A DNA stretch of 64,000 nucleotides from Juglans regia (Eukaryota; Streptophyta; Magnoliopsida; Fagales; Juglandaceae). Each line of letters opens with the position of its first letter. Position 1 is the stretch's first letter. Location: NCBI RefSeq assembly GCF_001411555.2, contig NC_049903.1, positions 34,778,145 to 34,842,144 on the forward strand, read 5' to 3'. Shown here piece after piece: positions 37,917 to 50,337 of this stretch. Position numbers and translations under genes: made by a program. The notes under the pieces were generated by a model, which saw only the letters and a list, made by a program, of their open reading frames with translations, searched no databases and was not told the DNA's origin.

Positions 37917-39014
37917 TTAGACTACAAACGGGACAATAGGCATAGACTCCTTCTCAAAGGCCATCAACACTGATTCACAAATAACCATAGGAGGTTGTCC
38001 CAGCACTGATTCATCTTCCATTACCAAATTCACAACACTATCCGTAACTCGTGGTTCAACATCATTCTCCCTAGCGACCTCAGTTTCAGGAACTATCGAA
38101 ATCTCCCTAACAGCATCTACCTGCAACATGACAAGATAGGCGTCGAAACATCTTCTTTTTGTGAATTACCCCCCGCTGGATCAGACGAAGGATCATTCAC
38201 AACTACACTCGAAACTGTCAAAGGAACCGCAGCAGGTTCCCCATTCGCATCCATCTCTTTCAACCCTTTCTTCCATGCCCGAGCCTTCCCTAATTTCTTA
38301 GTTTTATCAGCCCGACGGGTTTGCAAATTATGGCCTTGCATTCGACACTTACTACAATAGGCAGAGAGTTTCATAAACAACTTCTTGTTTCGTACTCGAA
38401 GGCAAACCCGGTGCTCCAATCCAAAAATGAGATAGAGGTTCTTTTGCAGCCTCAACCTAGACACACAACCTCGCACCATCCGTTCTCGTGGTGCAACGCG
38501 TCGGATTATCTCGACGAATGAATGTACCAATGGGAGCCATAAGAATACTAAAAAAAGCTTCACTATAAAAATTGGGAGGAAGTCCCAGAAGAGAAATCTA
38601 TATCGGTACCCGAGAGGGCTCGTCATCCTCTGTGATTTCTAGCATCCAACGAAACGCCCGATAAAAAATCCCATTGATCTCGTAAACATCCCGCGACAAA
38701 GCTTTTGTGAAATCGGCCTCATTTGTCATACGTACAAACACATTCCTTGGGCTTCGCATAGAAGAGACAACTAGAGTAGACGAAAGACCCCAACGATTGT
38801 GTATGAACGCATGAACTGCATCCAAGTAATGGAAAGGCTCTACTGACTTAATAATCTCTTCTCGGGAAAACTGAAAATAAACTTCACCATCCAGCATCTT
38901 ATAAGGTCTAGGCGGCAGCACCATCGCAGGGATGGGCTGTGGGACAACAGACACCAAATTGACAAAGGGAGGCCGACCAGTGCCACCATCTACGACTGCC
39001 ATGCAGCCAACCAT
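37917..39014 (-). pseudogene. LINE ORF1 (DUF4283 and zinc knuckle)
   Basis: The start is taken at the ATG at 39012-39014 (MVGCMAVVDGGTGRPPF). The DUF4283 region follows at 38598-38900 with FSREEIIKSVEPFHYLDAVH and FVRMTNEADFTKAL. After a frameshift near 38610 a KLSAYCSKCRMQGHN knuckle appears (38117-38350), lacking a clean final Cys. An acidic, proline-poor tail follows. This arrangement is usual for ORF1 of plant LINEs, which binds nucleic acid. Confidence 0.82.
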
Positions 39015-39115
39015 GGAGGTCCACACAAGAAGCAAACGAGAACCCTAAAACTCACGTAGAGAGAAAAAGGGCAAAAATATCATACAAATCAACATTGTTG
39101 CTTTATTGGAAAGTT

Positions 39116-39584
39116 GCAGATGATGCCATAACAACAAATCAAGGTGGTGCAAAAAGCTTTGGATGCAGCAGTAGTGCATCACTTGCATGTTAAACAAAGT
39201 TGGAAGGGAGCTAGCTTTCGTTATGGATAATGAGAGTAAGCCTCAACCACCCAGTACTCAGTAATTGGACCCATGGGTTGTAGCATCCTGATTGATAGTT
39301 CAAATGATGTCAGCTTTGCTTGGGATCTACACAGATGAAAATGCACCCACTTGGACTCTTACGTTTGGCTTATTTCTTTCAATTTGCATGACAAGGTACT
39401 TATGAGAGAAAGATTGAAGAAGCCTAGCTTAGAAATTTAAAGTTACCAATAGTATTCATGATGGAATAAAGAAAAATGGTAACACTAACGGCTTTAAGAT
39501 GTTATGGATGGCGGAATTGTCCATTGCTCTAACACAGATCCAACATAACTCTTCTGCAATACAGACCTAACAAAAATCCTAACA
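39116..39584. other. Intergenic, no feature seen
   Basis: No gene or repeat is evident between the LINE target site and the minisatellite. Confidence 0.5.
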
Positions 39585-40860
39585 AAAGTGCTAGCCACCC
39601 AAGCAAGCAACCTAAATAAAGCACAATGCTCTTTCGCTTGGCGAGTACACTGGATGAAGTACAATACTTTTCACCTCAAAGAGCACCAAAAAGGAGCATG
39701 AAGCTCGCCACTACGGCTCATGAAGAGGAAAAGTGGCCGCCCTCAAGGCGGACATTTTGAAAAGAAAAAGTGCTCGCCACCCAAGCGAGCACCACTGGGG
39801 AAATAGTGATCGCCACCTCGGTGAGCATCATGGGAGGCAATGTGCTTGTCACCTTGGTGAGCACAGTGAAGGAGCATGAAACGAGTCTCCTCGACGAGCA
39901 CCATTTGAGGCAAAGTGCTCAACCCCATGTAAGCACTATGGAAAGAAAAAATGTTAGCCATCCAAATGAGTACTAAGGGAGATAAAGTGCTTGCACACCA
40001 GGTGAGCATTGTAGGAACAAAAGTGCTCGTCACCTCGGCGAATACGGTGGAAAGCGAAAGTGCTCACCACCTCGACAAGCACCATGGGAGGCAAAAGCAA
40101 AAGTTCTCACCCTCGAGGCGAGCACCTATATGAAGCACAATGCTCCTTCCCTTAGCGAGCACCCTGGATGAAGCACAATGCTTCTGACCATGGGGAGCAT
40201 AATGAATGAGCACTATGAAAAGTAGAAGTGCTTTCCACCTAGGCGAGCACCGCAGGAGTAAGAGTACTTTTCTACCTTGGGAACACCATGGGAGGCAAAG
40301 TACTTATCACCTTAGGGAGCACAGTGAAAGAGCATGAAACTCACCACCTCAGTAAGCATCGTGGAAAGGGAAAGTACTCACCCCTCGGACGAGCACTATA
40401 GAGTGTAAAAGTGCTTGCCATCTTGGTGAGTATTATGAGAGATAAAATGCTCGCTCTCCAGACAAGTACCATAAAGAGCAAAAATGCTTTCTCCAGGACA
40501 AAAACCATGGAGAACAAAATTGCTCACCAGGTAGGTGAGCATCGTTAAGGAGTATGAAGCTTGCGATCTTGGCCAGCATCATGGAAAGGGAAGCGCTGTG
40601 GACTAGCACTATGGAAATGGAAAGTGCTCTCCATTTTGGCAAGCACCATAGATATCAAAAGTGTTTTTCATCTTAGTAAGCACCATAGAAATCAAAAGTG
40701 CTTGCCACCTCAACAAGTGCTATGAGAGGCAAAGTCCTTACCTCTCAGGCAAGTACCATGGAGAGCAAGATGCGCATTATGGAGAGTAAAAGTACTCTCA
40801 CCCTAGGCGAGCATCAAGGGAACAAAAGTGCTCGCCACCTTGGTAGGCAAAGTGCTCCTT
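39585..40860. repeat. Degenerate minisatellite of inverted-repeat units
   Basis: Units of about 35-40 bp recur more than 20 times with the pattern GTGCTCGCCACCTCGGCGAGCAC followed in parts by CATGGGAGGCAAAA. Many units contain an inverted repeat: at 39770-39777 GTGCTCGC pairs with GCGAGCAC at 39785-39792 around a 7-base loop. Units vary by substitution and small indels (GTGCTTGTCACC, GTGATCGCCACC). Open frames crossing it are repeat-driven. It is not a CRISPR array: the units are degenerate and there are no unique spacers. Confidence 0.9.
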
Positions 40861-41478
40861 ATCTCAAGAAAATGGTCTATCCCTGGATTGATCTAGAGGT
40901 TCGACAGCACCGTGGTCCATCCCTCGGTTGATATGGATGCATGACGAAGCCACAATCCATCTTTGAGAAGATTGGGACCCATGACGGGGCAATGGGTCTA
41001 TCCGTAGGTCCATAAAAACATATGACGTTATCGTTGCCGTGGGTCTCCGCACCATAGACCTAAGGTGGTACCGTTCGTTTGGTTTTGATTTTGTAGACCC
41101 ACACTAGCTTCTTGGTTCACTTGTTCTCATACCCATGACACCACCATGGGTTTGGTTTTGATGGTGCTTAGACTAATGCGATCTTGATCTTTCAAATGAA
41201 GATAAAATTTATGTCTATTCTATGATTGATCGAGCTCTGAGATGGGAATTTGAAGTTGTGGTTGTGGAGATTTCTAGTTAGATTTCAATCGGCTGATTTG
41301 ATTTGAATCAGGAGTATTTTTGTGTAATTTAATATGTTACAGGGATATTTTAGTCCATTTGGATATATAACTGGGACATTTTAGCCTAACCCGATAACTG
41401 TAACAGGATTACTTCGATCAGACCAATATCTATAATAGACATTTCAGTCCGACATGGAATTTACAGGTGCATTTTGGT
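40861..41478. other. Intergenic, second short repeat motif
   Basis: Between about 40868 and 41010 a loose repeat based on GGTC(T/C)ATCCCT-GGTTGAT occurs about three times. The rest is ordinary AT-rich DNA leading to the 3' end of the kinase gene. Confidence 0.45.
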
Positions 41479-41885
41479 CTAAAAAACTACATGAATTCGT
41501 ATGCCCTGGCCCCTAACTTGCTCTTTTCTCATAGATAGATAATAATGACCATAACCATAATTCCTAAAATAAATAAATAAATAAATACTAATTATAATGA
41601 CTAATATGACCATAACCGAGACTTTTTGGCATACACTAGAAATTCTGCAATTATAATGTTCGTTCGCATGGTAAAATAGCTTCTCACATGGCAACACTCT
41701 GATTGGGAAGCAAATACGACCGGAGCATTGATATAAGCAGTACCAAGCCGGAGAAAAAATAGTTGACCAAGGCTTGGGATGATCAGATACCATGATGTAC
41801 ATGAGAGATACAAAGGGCAAACATACGACTTTTGTCATTTTAATAGGCTGGGAGAAAAAGCACGCCAAACAAGTACACGGACAGG

Positions 41886-44800
41886 TCACCTAACCCTGCA
41901 TGCTGCAGGGCCGCCAGGGGAACAATTTGGGTTGGGAGATCGACAACTGGAACCTGGACCAACATTCTTTGCAAACCTATGATGCATATGGTAATTTGAG
42001 ATTCCACCCATAACAAAGGGACCACCAACAGTAGTTGATGATGACGAGACTTCACTCATAGTGTCACTGCAACTTTGTAGAGGCTCCAAAGTTTCGACTA
42101 CGTCACTCATTAAGGGCCTTGCTTTGGGATTCTGGCTCAAACAATAGTATGCCAAGCTGCAGGCTTTCTGTGCTGCCCTTACAGAGTACTGATTCTCCAA
42201 TCTAGGGTCAATAACTTGCAGTAACTTTTTCTTGTCGTTCAGTTTCGGCCGGGCCCAATCTACCAAGTTTTGCTCCTTGCTTGGCCTTGTCTTATCGACG
42301 GACTTTCTTCCCGTCAAAAGCTCCAGAAGAACAACTCCGAAGCTGTAGACATCACTCCTGGCAGTCAGATGACCTGCTCATTTCATATAGACCTTATTCA
42401 GAAAAAGCAATCATGCACAAAAATTGGTAATCCTGAGACATATAATACGTATAGTCTGGACATGCACAGAAAAGGAAAAATAAGCATGAGATCTTGACAC
42501 AGCCACAATAAAAATAATTGCTTTTATCATTCTCTGAATTGAAAAAAAGAAAAAAAAAAAAACTGAAATGATTTGATGCAATTGAGCTAGCAAGACAAAG
42601 ATAACAGGGTAAATGCAAACCATTGTCCTGAAGTTCCACATCTGCAAATCATTTGCCATTATAACAGTAGAAATGCAGTTTGTAAAGAAGTTTGGAGACA
42701 TGTTTTTTTTTGGATTTCATGCATGCCAGTGCCCCCTCCCCCCAACTTCCACTCAATGTAAAAGTAATTACTTGTACCTTGAGGATGTCTCAACTAATTG
42801 GGATCTTGTCTAAGCAATTCGTATTCTTGTAACATCCGGAAAGTATTTTAAATTCATACTTGACCTCTGTCGAGGAATAACTTGAATATGCTTTCATAAC
42901 AGGGAGCAGAGGACAAATTTGGCAAGTACATGGCAGAGGACCTTTCAGAAAATACTGATGGCATTGGCACCTACAACCCACACCATCAACTAACTCATAT
43001 CTTCTCTCTCTCTCTCTCTCTCTATAAGTAACTAATTCAGATATTGTCTGACAGCATCCATAGGGAAAGTATTTTTATTATACCTCCTTACCTTCATACT
43101 TAATTACCTGTCATGCAATAATTTGCAAATATGCTTTCATAACAGGGAGCAGAAGATAAATTTGGCAAGTATTTGGCACAGGACCTTTTAGAAAGTAACA
43201 ATTGCAAGTTGGGTTCACAAACAGAGCATTTTTTGAGATATAGGGAACTAACCAGTCATCACGTATTCAGGGGCAGCATAACCATAGGTACCCATTACTC
43301 GAGTCGATACATGGGTCTCATCACCTTGTGGTCCAGCTTTAGCAAGCCCAAAGTCAGAAAGCTTCGCTGTATAATCCTGCAGACATAGGCAACCAGAAGA
43401 TGAATATAAATAGATCACCCCCTATCAAGAAATATAGTCTTAAGAGATCACTTAGAAGGGAGGGTGGAAAGAAACACCACTTACAGAGTCCAATAATATG
43501 TTAGAAGTTTTGAAGTCTCTGTATATAACTGGCCTTTCAGCATTATGAAGAAAAGCCAGCCCTTTGGCAGCTCCAAGAGCAATCATCATTCTAGTGGCCC
43601 ATGATAACGGAACAGCTGCCTCTGAAGGCCTCAGGAAAAGTCATATCAACTCGTGTTAGAAAACATTGCCAAGAACTAAATGGGAAGTCGTATCAAATGA
43701 TGTTAGAAAAGTATATGGCAAAGTTTGGTTAGCACCCTCTTGTCCATGCATTAATCATAAAAAACACAGGAAGTAGATAGCTCACAATTTCATACATCAC
43801 AGTGGTATAAGATTTTTTAAGTAGAAATAAAGAGTGTGTTAAGTGTCATATGAACCAAACCAGTCCAATCTGGTGCAGAAAATTTAACTATTTGCAAAAA
43901 TATCATAAGATCTAACCACAGAATGTCAATGACAGTGTCATGACAGATTATAACTAGTATACAAAAAAATCTTTTGATGCATTTTATCTGGTTTTTGCTA
44001 AAACCTTTCTTTAAATTCTCACCAGTTCCCTCCCATAAAAATTAGCATCACGATGTGGTTAAATCCTTTTACCTAAGAAGGGAAACTAGAAAAATCTAAC
44101 ACCATTGATAAGGGGTTTGAGATAGCTAACAAAGAAGCATAATATGAAGCAAGCAAAACACAGAGATGACGATTCAGTTTGGCATCGCTCTTTACTAATA
44201 TTGTGAGCCTTGTCTCAATTGCTAGAGATAAGATTGAGCTACAGAGGTTGTACCACACCCTTGGGTCATACACCTGCTCCCTACCTCTGTGAGCACAAAA
44301 TGCTCATTTTGTGGAAACCCTGTCGTAGACTACGTGATAACAGCGTAGGGAGTTCTTGACTCTGCTGCCAAATGTGGGAGCTTGAATGAGAGTTCCCCAA
44401 AACATATTTGGACCATTTCAACCAAATGCACGAACTTTTCCCAACTTCTTAACATCTTAGAGAACTCAAATATCTGTCTCACACACATTAAATCATCTTC
44501 CCTGAATGTCAAACAAGTTACATAGTCTCACTGGTCTGAGACTTAAAACAACTGTTTCTGGTTTATAATTGGATGTTACTCTAAAATTTAAAATCAGTTA
44601 GCCATTAATAAATTACAAGCCATGAATTGAGTGAGGATCTTATTCTCACTCAAGTGAGGTACCTTGGGACCTTTTCTAAGGTCAAGCCCCCAAAAATTTA
44701 ACAAGGGCAATCTCCTGTTTTATTATTCTTTTCACTTATTTTATCATGCTTTATCTTGTCTTACTCATTGTAGCCTAAACTGATCAACTCAATTGAAATT

Positions 44801-47438
44801 AAAAAGGCCATAACCACCACTCGCTTTGCAAGAACTGGTTATGGATTGAGAGTTGTTTAAAAAAAAAAATAATGAAATAATAATAATTATCATAATAATG
44901 ATGAATACTACTGATACTAATACTAACAAAACTATCAAAAAATTTGTTTACTGATTGTATCCTAAAATTGAACTTAAAACTCATTTTCTTCCTTCAAAAA
45001 AGAATATGAGGTCATCCCTTTGAAAACGAGCATTAGACCTCTCGGAGCATCATTCTCACACACATTTCCTCAAATACACTTTTTTTTTTTATAAGTAACA
45101 CATTTCGTCAAATACACGCCATTCTCTTTCTATGGACACTTGTCATACTACCACATTTCCCACTAAAGTTACCTCTTGTTTGTTGCACATGCTCTAATGA
45201 TACACAAACAAGGATAACATGACATCTTTTCATTTGCAATGCAATCCTCTCCAACTATCACAAATAGTTTAATGGAGCAAAAAGAAAGCGAACCAAACTC
45301 TATGCTCGTTCAACACTTCAATACTTCAGAGGTAGCACAATATTTTGAGATTTTTTCTGATGACGAGGATCTTTAGAGACCATGTAAATGCACATATCTT
45401 TTACCCAATTAAACCCTAGAGGCAAACCCGTGTAATGTGCCCACATCACACGGATTAGATAAATCATCGGCTTTTCACCAATGAGATGTAGCCCCTAGAA
45501 ATTGTTTGCATCAAAAGTTCAAACCTTAGATCTGGGAGGAGCATAAACTCAAGACCAAGATCCTTACCACTTGAGCCAACCCACTGAGTTCATAATAGTT
45601 TGGGATCTTAAACACTTTTTTTTTTTTTGATAAGTAAGAAACTTTATTGAATAGATTGAAACTAGGCAATGCCCATGTACACATGAAGTATACAAAGTGA
45701 GACACCTAGTTACAATCTAATACTCTGGAAAGAAGAAAGAAACTCATGAACATTCCCACCCTTCAACACTTAGAGAACGGGTATTGTGAGAAATCATTAA
45801 GACCTCCAATAGAAGGAACCAGATATAAATGAATTAGTCTTCTTTGCCCTGGTTGTTACATTACTCTGCTCTAGTTCTTAGTTCTCAAACATTTTATCTT
45901 GCTCCTCTAATGCAGCAGCACACCTTTCAGGAAAAGGCATTCGTAAGGTTAGTGCGTAGCAGCATGCGACATTGTGGCTATATTGACATTCTAATAAAAA
46001 AAGTAGCTAGCATATCTCATATGTTGCATTTACAACTTCTTACTTGGTATAGAAGACAACTAAAGAATTTCCGCAAAATAAATGGAAATCTTAGAGCTGT
46101 AAAATATCTGTGCCATAAAAAAGGATAACTGAGATTTCAAGAGGCTACAGAAATAATTATGGTCACGGAACATGTTTTCATGGTCGCATGGATGCTGCTT
46201 TGATCAGGTCAGCCATCAATTTGCTTTGATCAGGTTAGCCATCAATTTTCTTTTGATAAGTAAAAAAAAAAAGGATTTACTGCCGATTGGAAATGTATTA
46301 TATAAAAAAATAGAAATCTGAAGAACATATAAAAGAGAAAACATGATGTTAATACTAATAAGACAACATGGTGCGTACTTCGAAAGAGGTGATTCTCAAG
46401 GCTGCCCCGGAACATGAACTCGTAAACGAGTAACCTGTGGTCATCCTCGCAACAATATCCAATCAATTTAACCAGATTCGGATGCCTTAGCTGGCCAAGA
46501 AAGTTAACTTCGGTCTGCGCGTAATTATGACATACAGAAGACATAAAAAGGTGAAGAAAAAGAGATAAAGAGAAAAAGGACTGCATAGTACAGTAGGATA
46601 GAAGGGGAGAGAGAGATTACAAGCCACTCTCGGTGTCCCTGTAGGCCCTCCTTGTTGAGAACCTTAACGGCAACAGGGAGGGATTTGAGTCCAACCCTGA
46701 GATTCTCGTCGATGTAACCTTTGTAGACGGTGCCGAAACCACCTTCCCCGAGAATATAATCGGATCGGAAGCTCTTCGTGATAGTCTCGAGTTCGTATAA
46801 TGTGAAGGCAATGACGTGGGTATAGAGGACAGCATTTTTTCCAGAGTCCTCAAAGTTGCGAGGGGTTGAAGGATCGCTCAGATCTGAGACGGACCGATTG
46901 TGCTTCTTGTCCTTGTCCTTGTCGGTTGGAGTCGGAGTGGGAGTGTTAGAATTTTTAGCTAACATGTGGAGCTGTTGAACTGCTAACAAAATGGGGAGAA
47001 AAAGAGAGATTAACAAACCCTTAAATCACATTTTAGCTTATAATAAAATTTTAGTTCACATGCCCCCTTTGAATTGGAAAAGTTTTTAAAGGAGTTGCGA
47101 GTATTGACAGAAGACGAGCCGAAGGAACTACATAGGGATGCTAACCATGCAGAAATAGAGTTGGAGAGAGAGACAAGAAGAGGACATTTGAGATACATAC
47201 ATGTACAGATAGATACTAAAGGAAATTCAAAGGAGAAATATTATTACGAGAGCTGAGCACGCGAATTAATAAAAAGATAAGAGTAAGAGAAACAAAGCCC
47301 TAGATCTGAACTCAGGTGGTGGGAGAAATTGCGAGGAAAAGCAATAATTAAAAAGAACAAATAGGAAGAAGAAGAAGAAAAGAAACCTTGAGCATGGGAA
47401 ACAACAGCAGATTCCTCTCTAGTGCCGCAGTTGCCCAT
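41886..47438 (-). CDS. PBL8: PBL8-like receptor-like cytoplasmic kinase (RLCK VII)
   Basis: Six exons join in phase: 47387-47438, 46621-46979, 46379-46514, 43485-43621, 43253-43376 and 41886-42373. They encode 431 residues ending in TGA (41886-41888). The N-terminus [10 protein letters not shown] has the Gly2/Cys4 pattern for myristoylation and palmitoylation, so plasma-membrane attachment is expected. A Thr/Pro and Lys/Asp-rich linker (about 28-44) precedes [11 protein letters not shown]. The kinase domain shows GEGGFGTV (from Gly95), VAVK (Lys123), YRDFKTSN (Asp218, Tyr replacing the usual His), SDFGLAKA (Asp236) and GYAAPEY (Glu265). The C-tail is Ser-rich ([12 protein letters not shown]). 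The domain is highly similar to Arabidopsis PBL8 (At5g01020), with the same kind of exon structure. Family members phosphorylate substrates downstream of surface receptors in immune and growth signalling; the precise role here is inferred. It appears intact. Intron 3 (about 2.76 kb) holds a LINE tail and a micro-insertion. Confidence 0.95.
43002..43022. repeat. (TC)n microsatellite in intron 5 of kinase
   Basis: About ten CT units in the intron between kinase exons 5 and 6. Confidence 0.9.
45060..45117 (-). mobile_element. Tail-only retroposon micro-insertion
   Basis: A 20-base sequence starting ACACATTTC occurs at 45060-45079 and 45098-45117 with one mismatch. Between them are only a T-run and ATAAGTA, the reverse of TACTTATAAAAAAA. 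This fits a retroposon insertion so truncated that only its tail was copied. It lies in intron 3 of the kinase gene. Confidence 0.75.
45609..45835 (-). mobile_element. LINE 3' UTR fragment in kinase intron 3
   Basis: On the minus strand it ends AATAAAGTTTCTTACTTATC followed by an A-run. Upstream TGTGTACATGGGCATTGCC and TACTTCATG-like sequence resemble the 3' UTRs of the LINEs at 1-1990 and 4504-7764. It is a 5'-truncated copy of roughly 220 bp in the same orientation as the kinase. The right boundary is approximate. Confidence 0.7.
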
Positions 47439-47800
47439 GGTGGCTGGTCGTAATTTGTGATGTGATTGTGATGTAGCTGCAGAGTTTTATTACGATGGAT
47501 GCTAAAACTAACTGCAGTGGCAGCGGGAGTGGCACTAAGACTAGAGCAGCGGACACTGTTGTTGTCGTCGTTGATATTGATTGTACAAGTTGCGGTCGAA
47601 GTCGGAGTATAAGGATGGCCCAGACCCAGAGTTTCATCCTTCAGTGCCCTTTCCTATCTTATTTTTCCCAGGCAAATGCCATATCTATAATCATCTCTCT
47701 CTTACGCCGAAATTTTCTGTACCGGAACAGTAACCGATATGGGTGATCATAAAACTCGGTTGCGCTTCATGTTTCGGAATGTTTCGGCTCAATATTTGGG
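47439..47800 (-). promoter_or_regulatory. 5' UTR and promoter region of the kinase gene
   Basis: The stretch upstream of the kinase ATG carries GTTGTTGTCGTCGTTG-like trinucleotide runs in about 47550-47580. No coding match is seen, and no TATA box that I would defend. Confidence 0.45.
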
Positions 47801-47829
47801 GGTGTACCGGCCGGTTTTCGGTCATTTAA

Positions 47830-48150
47830 TTGAATGACAAACTTGTAAATCTTCGTAAAGGGCAAGACAGGGTGGTAATTATATCCCTCCCATACATATC
47901 AGTGATATCACCCGAAACCTTCTTTCTGCGTAACATCTCTCCGCTGCAGTCACACGGCAGCATCCTTCGGCAGTTCGGCGACTTCGGCTTCCAAACTTCC
48001 ATTTCCAGCGACCTCGATTCTAACACGGCCCAGCTTCCGGCAACCTCCAGGCACTCAAGTTAACCTCTCCCTCTCTGTTTATACATGACGGCGTTCCAGG
48101 CGTCCACGACTCCACGGTAAGCTCCCTCTCTCTCTCTCTCTCTCCCCCAC
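47830..48150 (+). other. Possible 5' exon of a plus-strand transcript
   Basis: A moderately GC-rich stretch carries an ATG at 48085 (MTAFQASTTPR), which ends at a good donor context (CCACGGTAAGCTCCC). A CT-rich tract follows at 48125-48145. This resembles a first exon with a CT-rich leader intron. I could not connect it to a downstream exon and recognise no domain. It could be the original 5' end of the BRF1-like remnant, but that is conjecture. Confidence 0.3.
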
Positions 48151-49690
48151 ACCATCTTGCTCATCGTATGGGTTTGTTCGATATGTAGAACTGGCCTCTT
48201 CATTGTCCAATCAACCTGGTCTTTCATTTAGAAATTGCTCCCAAAAGACATCATTTACTCTCAGGAGTCACTACATGCCCGTGATTGTTATTTGGTACAC
48301 TTGAGAGGAAGATAAAGTTGTCTTCCGCCAGAGTTTTGCTCGTAGGAATAAATATAGTATCAGGTTCTTTATTATTGGTAGTAAACTTTGAATCTGGGGA
48401 TTTGTTTGCTCAGTTTATAATACAGAACTGAACTTACTAACGCTTGAATGCCCGAGACCTTTGCAAATTTGATCTAATTCCCTTTATTATTCGTGACTGG
48501 CATCAAATTGTATTCCTCACGGCCAAAAGGATATAACTTTCTTTCTTAAATGCAGGATAAAGCCAAAGTCAATTGCAGTTCTTAAGAATTATGTGATCTT
48601 TCTTTTTTCAATTAGATGGTAATGTATTGTCGATTCATAGGCATTGCACTTAATAAATATGAGATACATATATATGTGTGTGTGCATATTTATATCTATA
48701 TATCTAGAGTCCTGAAGTGGTACACCACCATGCACCGGTATCGGAATATTTCTTTCCAGTACCTAAACAGGAAGGGTCACCAAAATGGATGTCAAAAATT
48801 TGGCCAGGACTCTTTTTCCTTGTTTTATTTTGCAGATTTTCCAATATATACCCATAATGTGTATATTAATATCTTTTCTTTCGCAGATTTATATATATTT
48901 TTCTTTCTTCGTATTGTATATTATATACTTCCAGTTGAAGGGGTGTGTGTGTGTATTTAAGTAAAAGATTAGGGTTCAATATTAAAATAGTTCTTGTAGT
49001 TTTTGGATAGTTTAATCCACCGTGCTTTCAACTTTGATTAAATTAGTCATTTTGTCAGGACATTGTTGTTAATCTGTTAAAATACCACACCAACAGAAAT
49101 GAATGAGTGTTGAGTGTCATTAAAAAATTAAAAGTTTCGTGTTCTCTTGTATATATTTAGTGTACTTGGTTACTCTTTTTGATATATATATATATATATA
49201 TATTTTTACTTATAAAAAAAAAATTGAAAAGTTTAAAAAATCATTCAAATTCAAAAAAAGAGCCTAAACTGCTCGAATCGATCCATGCAGTGCCTAGGTT
49301 GTACCTATGCATTGCCTAGGACAACCCAAGCTGCGTTTGGGTGCCAACCCAGGCATCAACACCCTAAGTGCGACCTAGGTTGTGACACTCATGTAGTCCA
49401 ATCTTTCTCTACTTTTGGTTTTCGAATTTTTTATTTTGAAAGAATAGATGAAATAATTTAAATGACATGGCATTCAATAATTATTATTGATGTGACAATC
49501 TAATGGACGATGGAATATTGATTTGATCAAAGTTGAAACATACAGAATATAAAGATTAAAAATTAAAGTCTAAGACTTATCTCTTTAAAAGTTAAATTAC
49601 AAGACTTTTTCTTTTTAATTTGCCAAACTGCAGTTACAATTTCATTGCTCGCCGTGATTATTTCCATGACTTCTTCCCCTTTTAAAGAGA
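48151..49690. other. Intergenic, no gene seen
   Basis: AT-rich sequence with TA microsatellites (about 48660-48710 and 49180-49203). The TTTTTACTTATAAAAAAAAA at 49203-49222 looks like another retroposon tail, without a recognisable body. Confidence 0.5.
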
Positions 49691-49699
49691 TTTCATATC

Positions 49700-50270
49700 T
49701 GCGGGTGTTAGAATCCATGATCTCACCCTCCCCCCAAAGCCACATCTTCCAAGTAGATTAAAAAGGAAGTCCCAATTGACGTGATCATAAGCCTTCTCCA
49801 TGTCAAGCTTGCATAAAATACCCGGCTCACTCAATTTAATTCTACTATCCCAACATTCATTAGCTATTGGAACAGAATCTAGAATTTGTCTTCCTTTAAC
49901 AAATGCATTATGAGATTTCGATACAATCTTCTCCATAACATTGCTCAAGCGGTTGACAAGAACTTTAGAGATGATTTTATAAACCCCATCAACAAGACTA
50001 ATGGGACGATAATCCTTCAGAACCTCTTGCTCTCTTAGGAATAAGTGCATTGAAAGTTGCATTTAGACTCTTTTCAAACTTACCAAAAGAGTGCAATTCA
50101 AACATCCTCTCGTACAATGTCCCAACAATCCTGGAAGTAAGCCATGGTGAAACCATCTAGACTAGGAGCTTTATCCTTAACCATCCCACTTACAACATGC
50201 AGGGCCTTGGTCTTGGGGGTATGCTCCCCCACTCTAGGATTTGAAGCCCTAGATGAAAATAATTTTTAGG
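49700..50270 (-). mobile_element. LINE reverse transcriptase fragment
   Basis: The minus strand reads (50270 to 49700) through a GPSLDGFTMAYFQDCWD-like block, then [40 protein letters not shown] and [17 protein letters not shown]. It stops just after the palm begins and has no 3' end, so it is truncated on both sides. It belongs to the same lineage as the neighbouring copy but is a separate piece, because its sequence block is also present in that copy. Confidence 0.85.
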
Positions 50271-50337
50271 GGCCATGTTCCATTGGTGAAAAGTCAATGA
50301 TTTATCTGATTTGGAACAGGGGAGAAATGGTTATTCC

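Larger units (their letters stand above)
31163..39115 (-). mobile_element. Full-length LINE, interrupted by a solo LTR
   Basis: Direct repeats GCTTTATTGGGAAAGTT (31163-31179) and GCTTTATTGGAAAGTT (39100-39115) flank the element and differ by one base. The T-run next to the left copy is the reversed poly(A) tail. On the minus strand the order is ORF1 (DUF4283 plus zinc knuckle), apurinic-type endonuclease, reverse transcriptase, zinc-binding region and RNase H, the full content of a plant L1-type element. Without the 2.19 kb solo LTR insertion it is about 5.7 kb. Multiple stops and frameshifts show that it is dead. Component blocks are listed separately. Confidence 0.92.

Noticed and set aside
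39585..40860. Array-like repeats that might suggest CRISPR
   Set aside because: The units are degenerate, spacers are not unique, there is no leader or cas gene, and the genome is eukaryotic.
47495..47746. Plus-strand frame with a Val-rich run upstream of the kinase
   Set aside because: It overlaps the kinase leader region, is repeat-driven (GTTGTTGTCGTC) and has no homology pattern.
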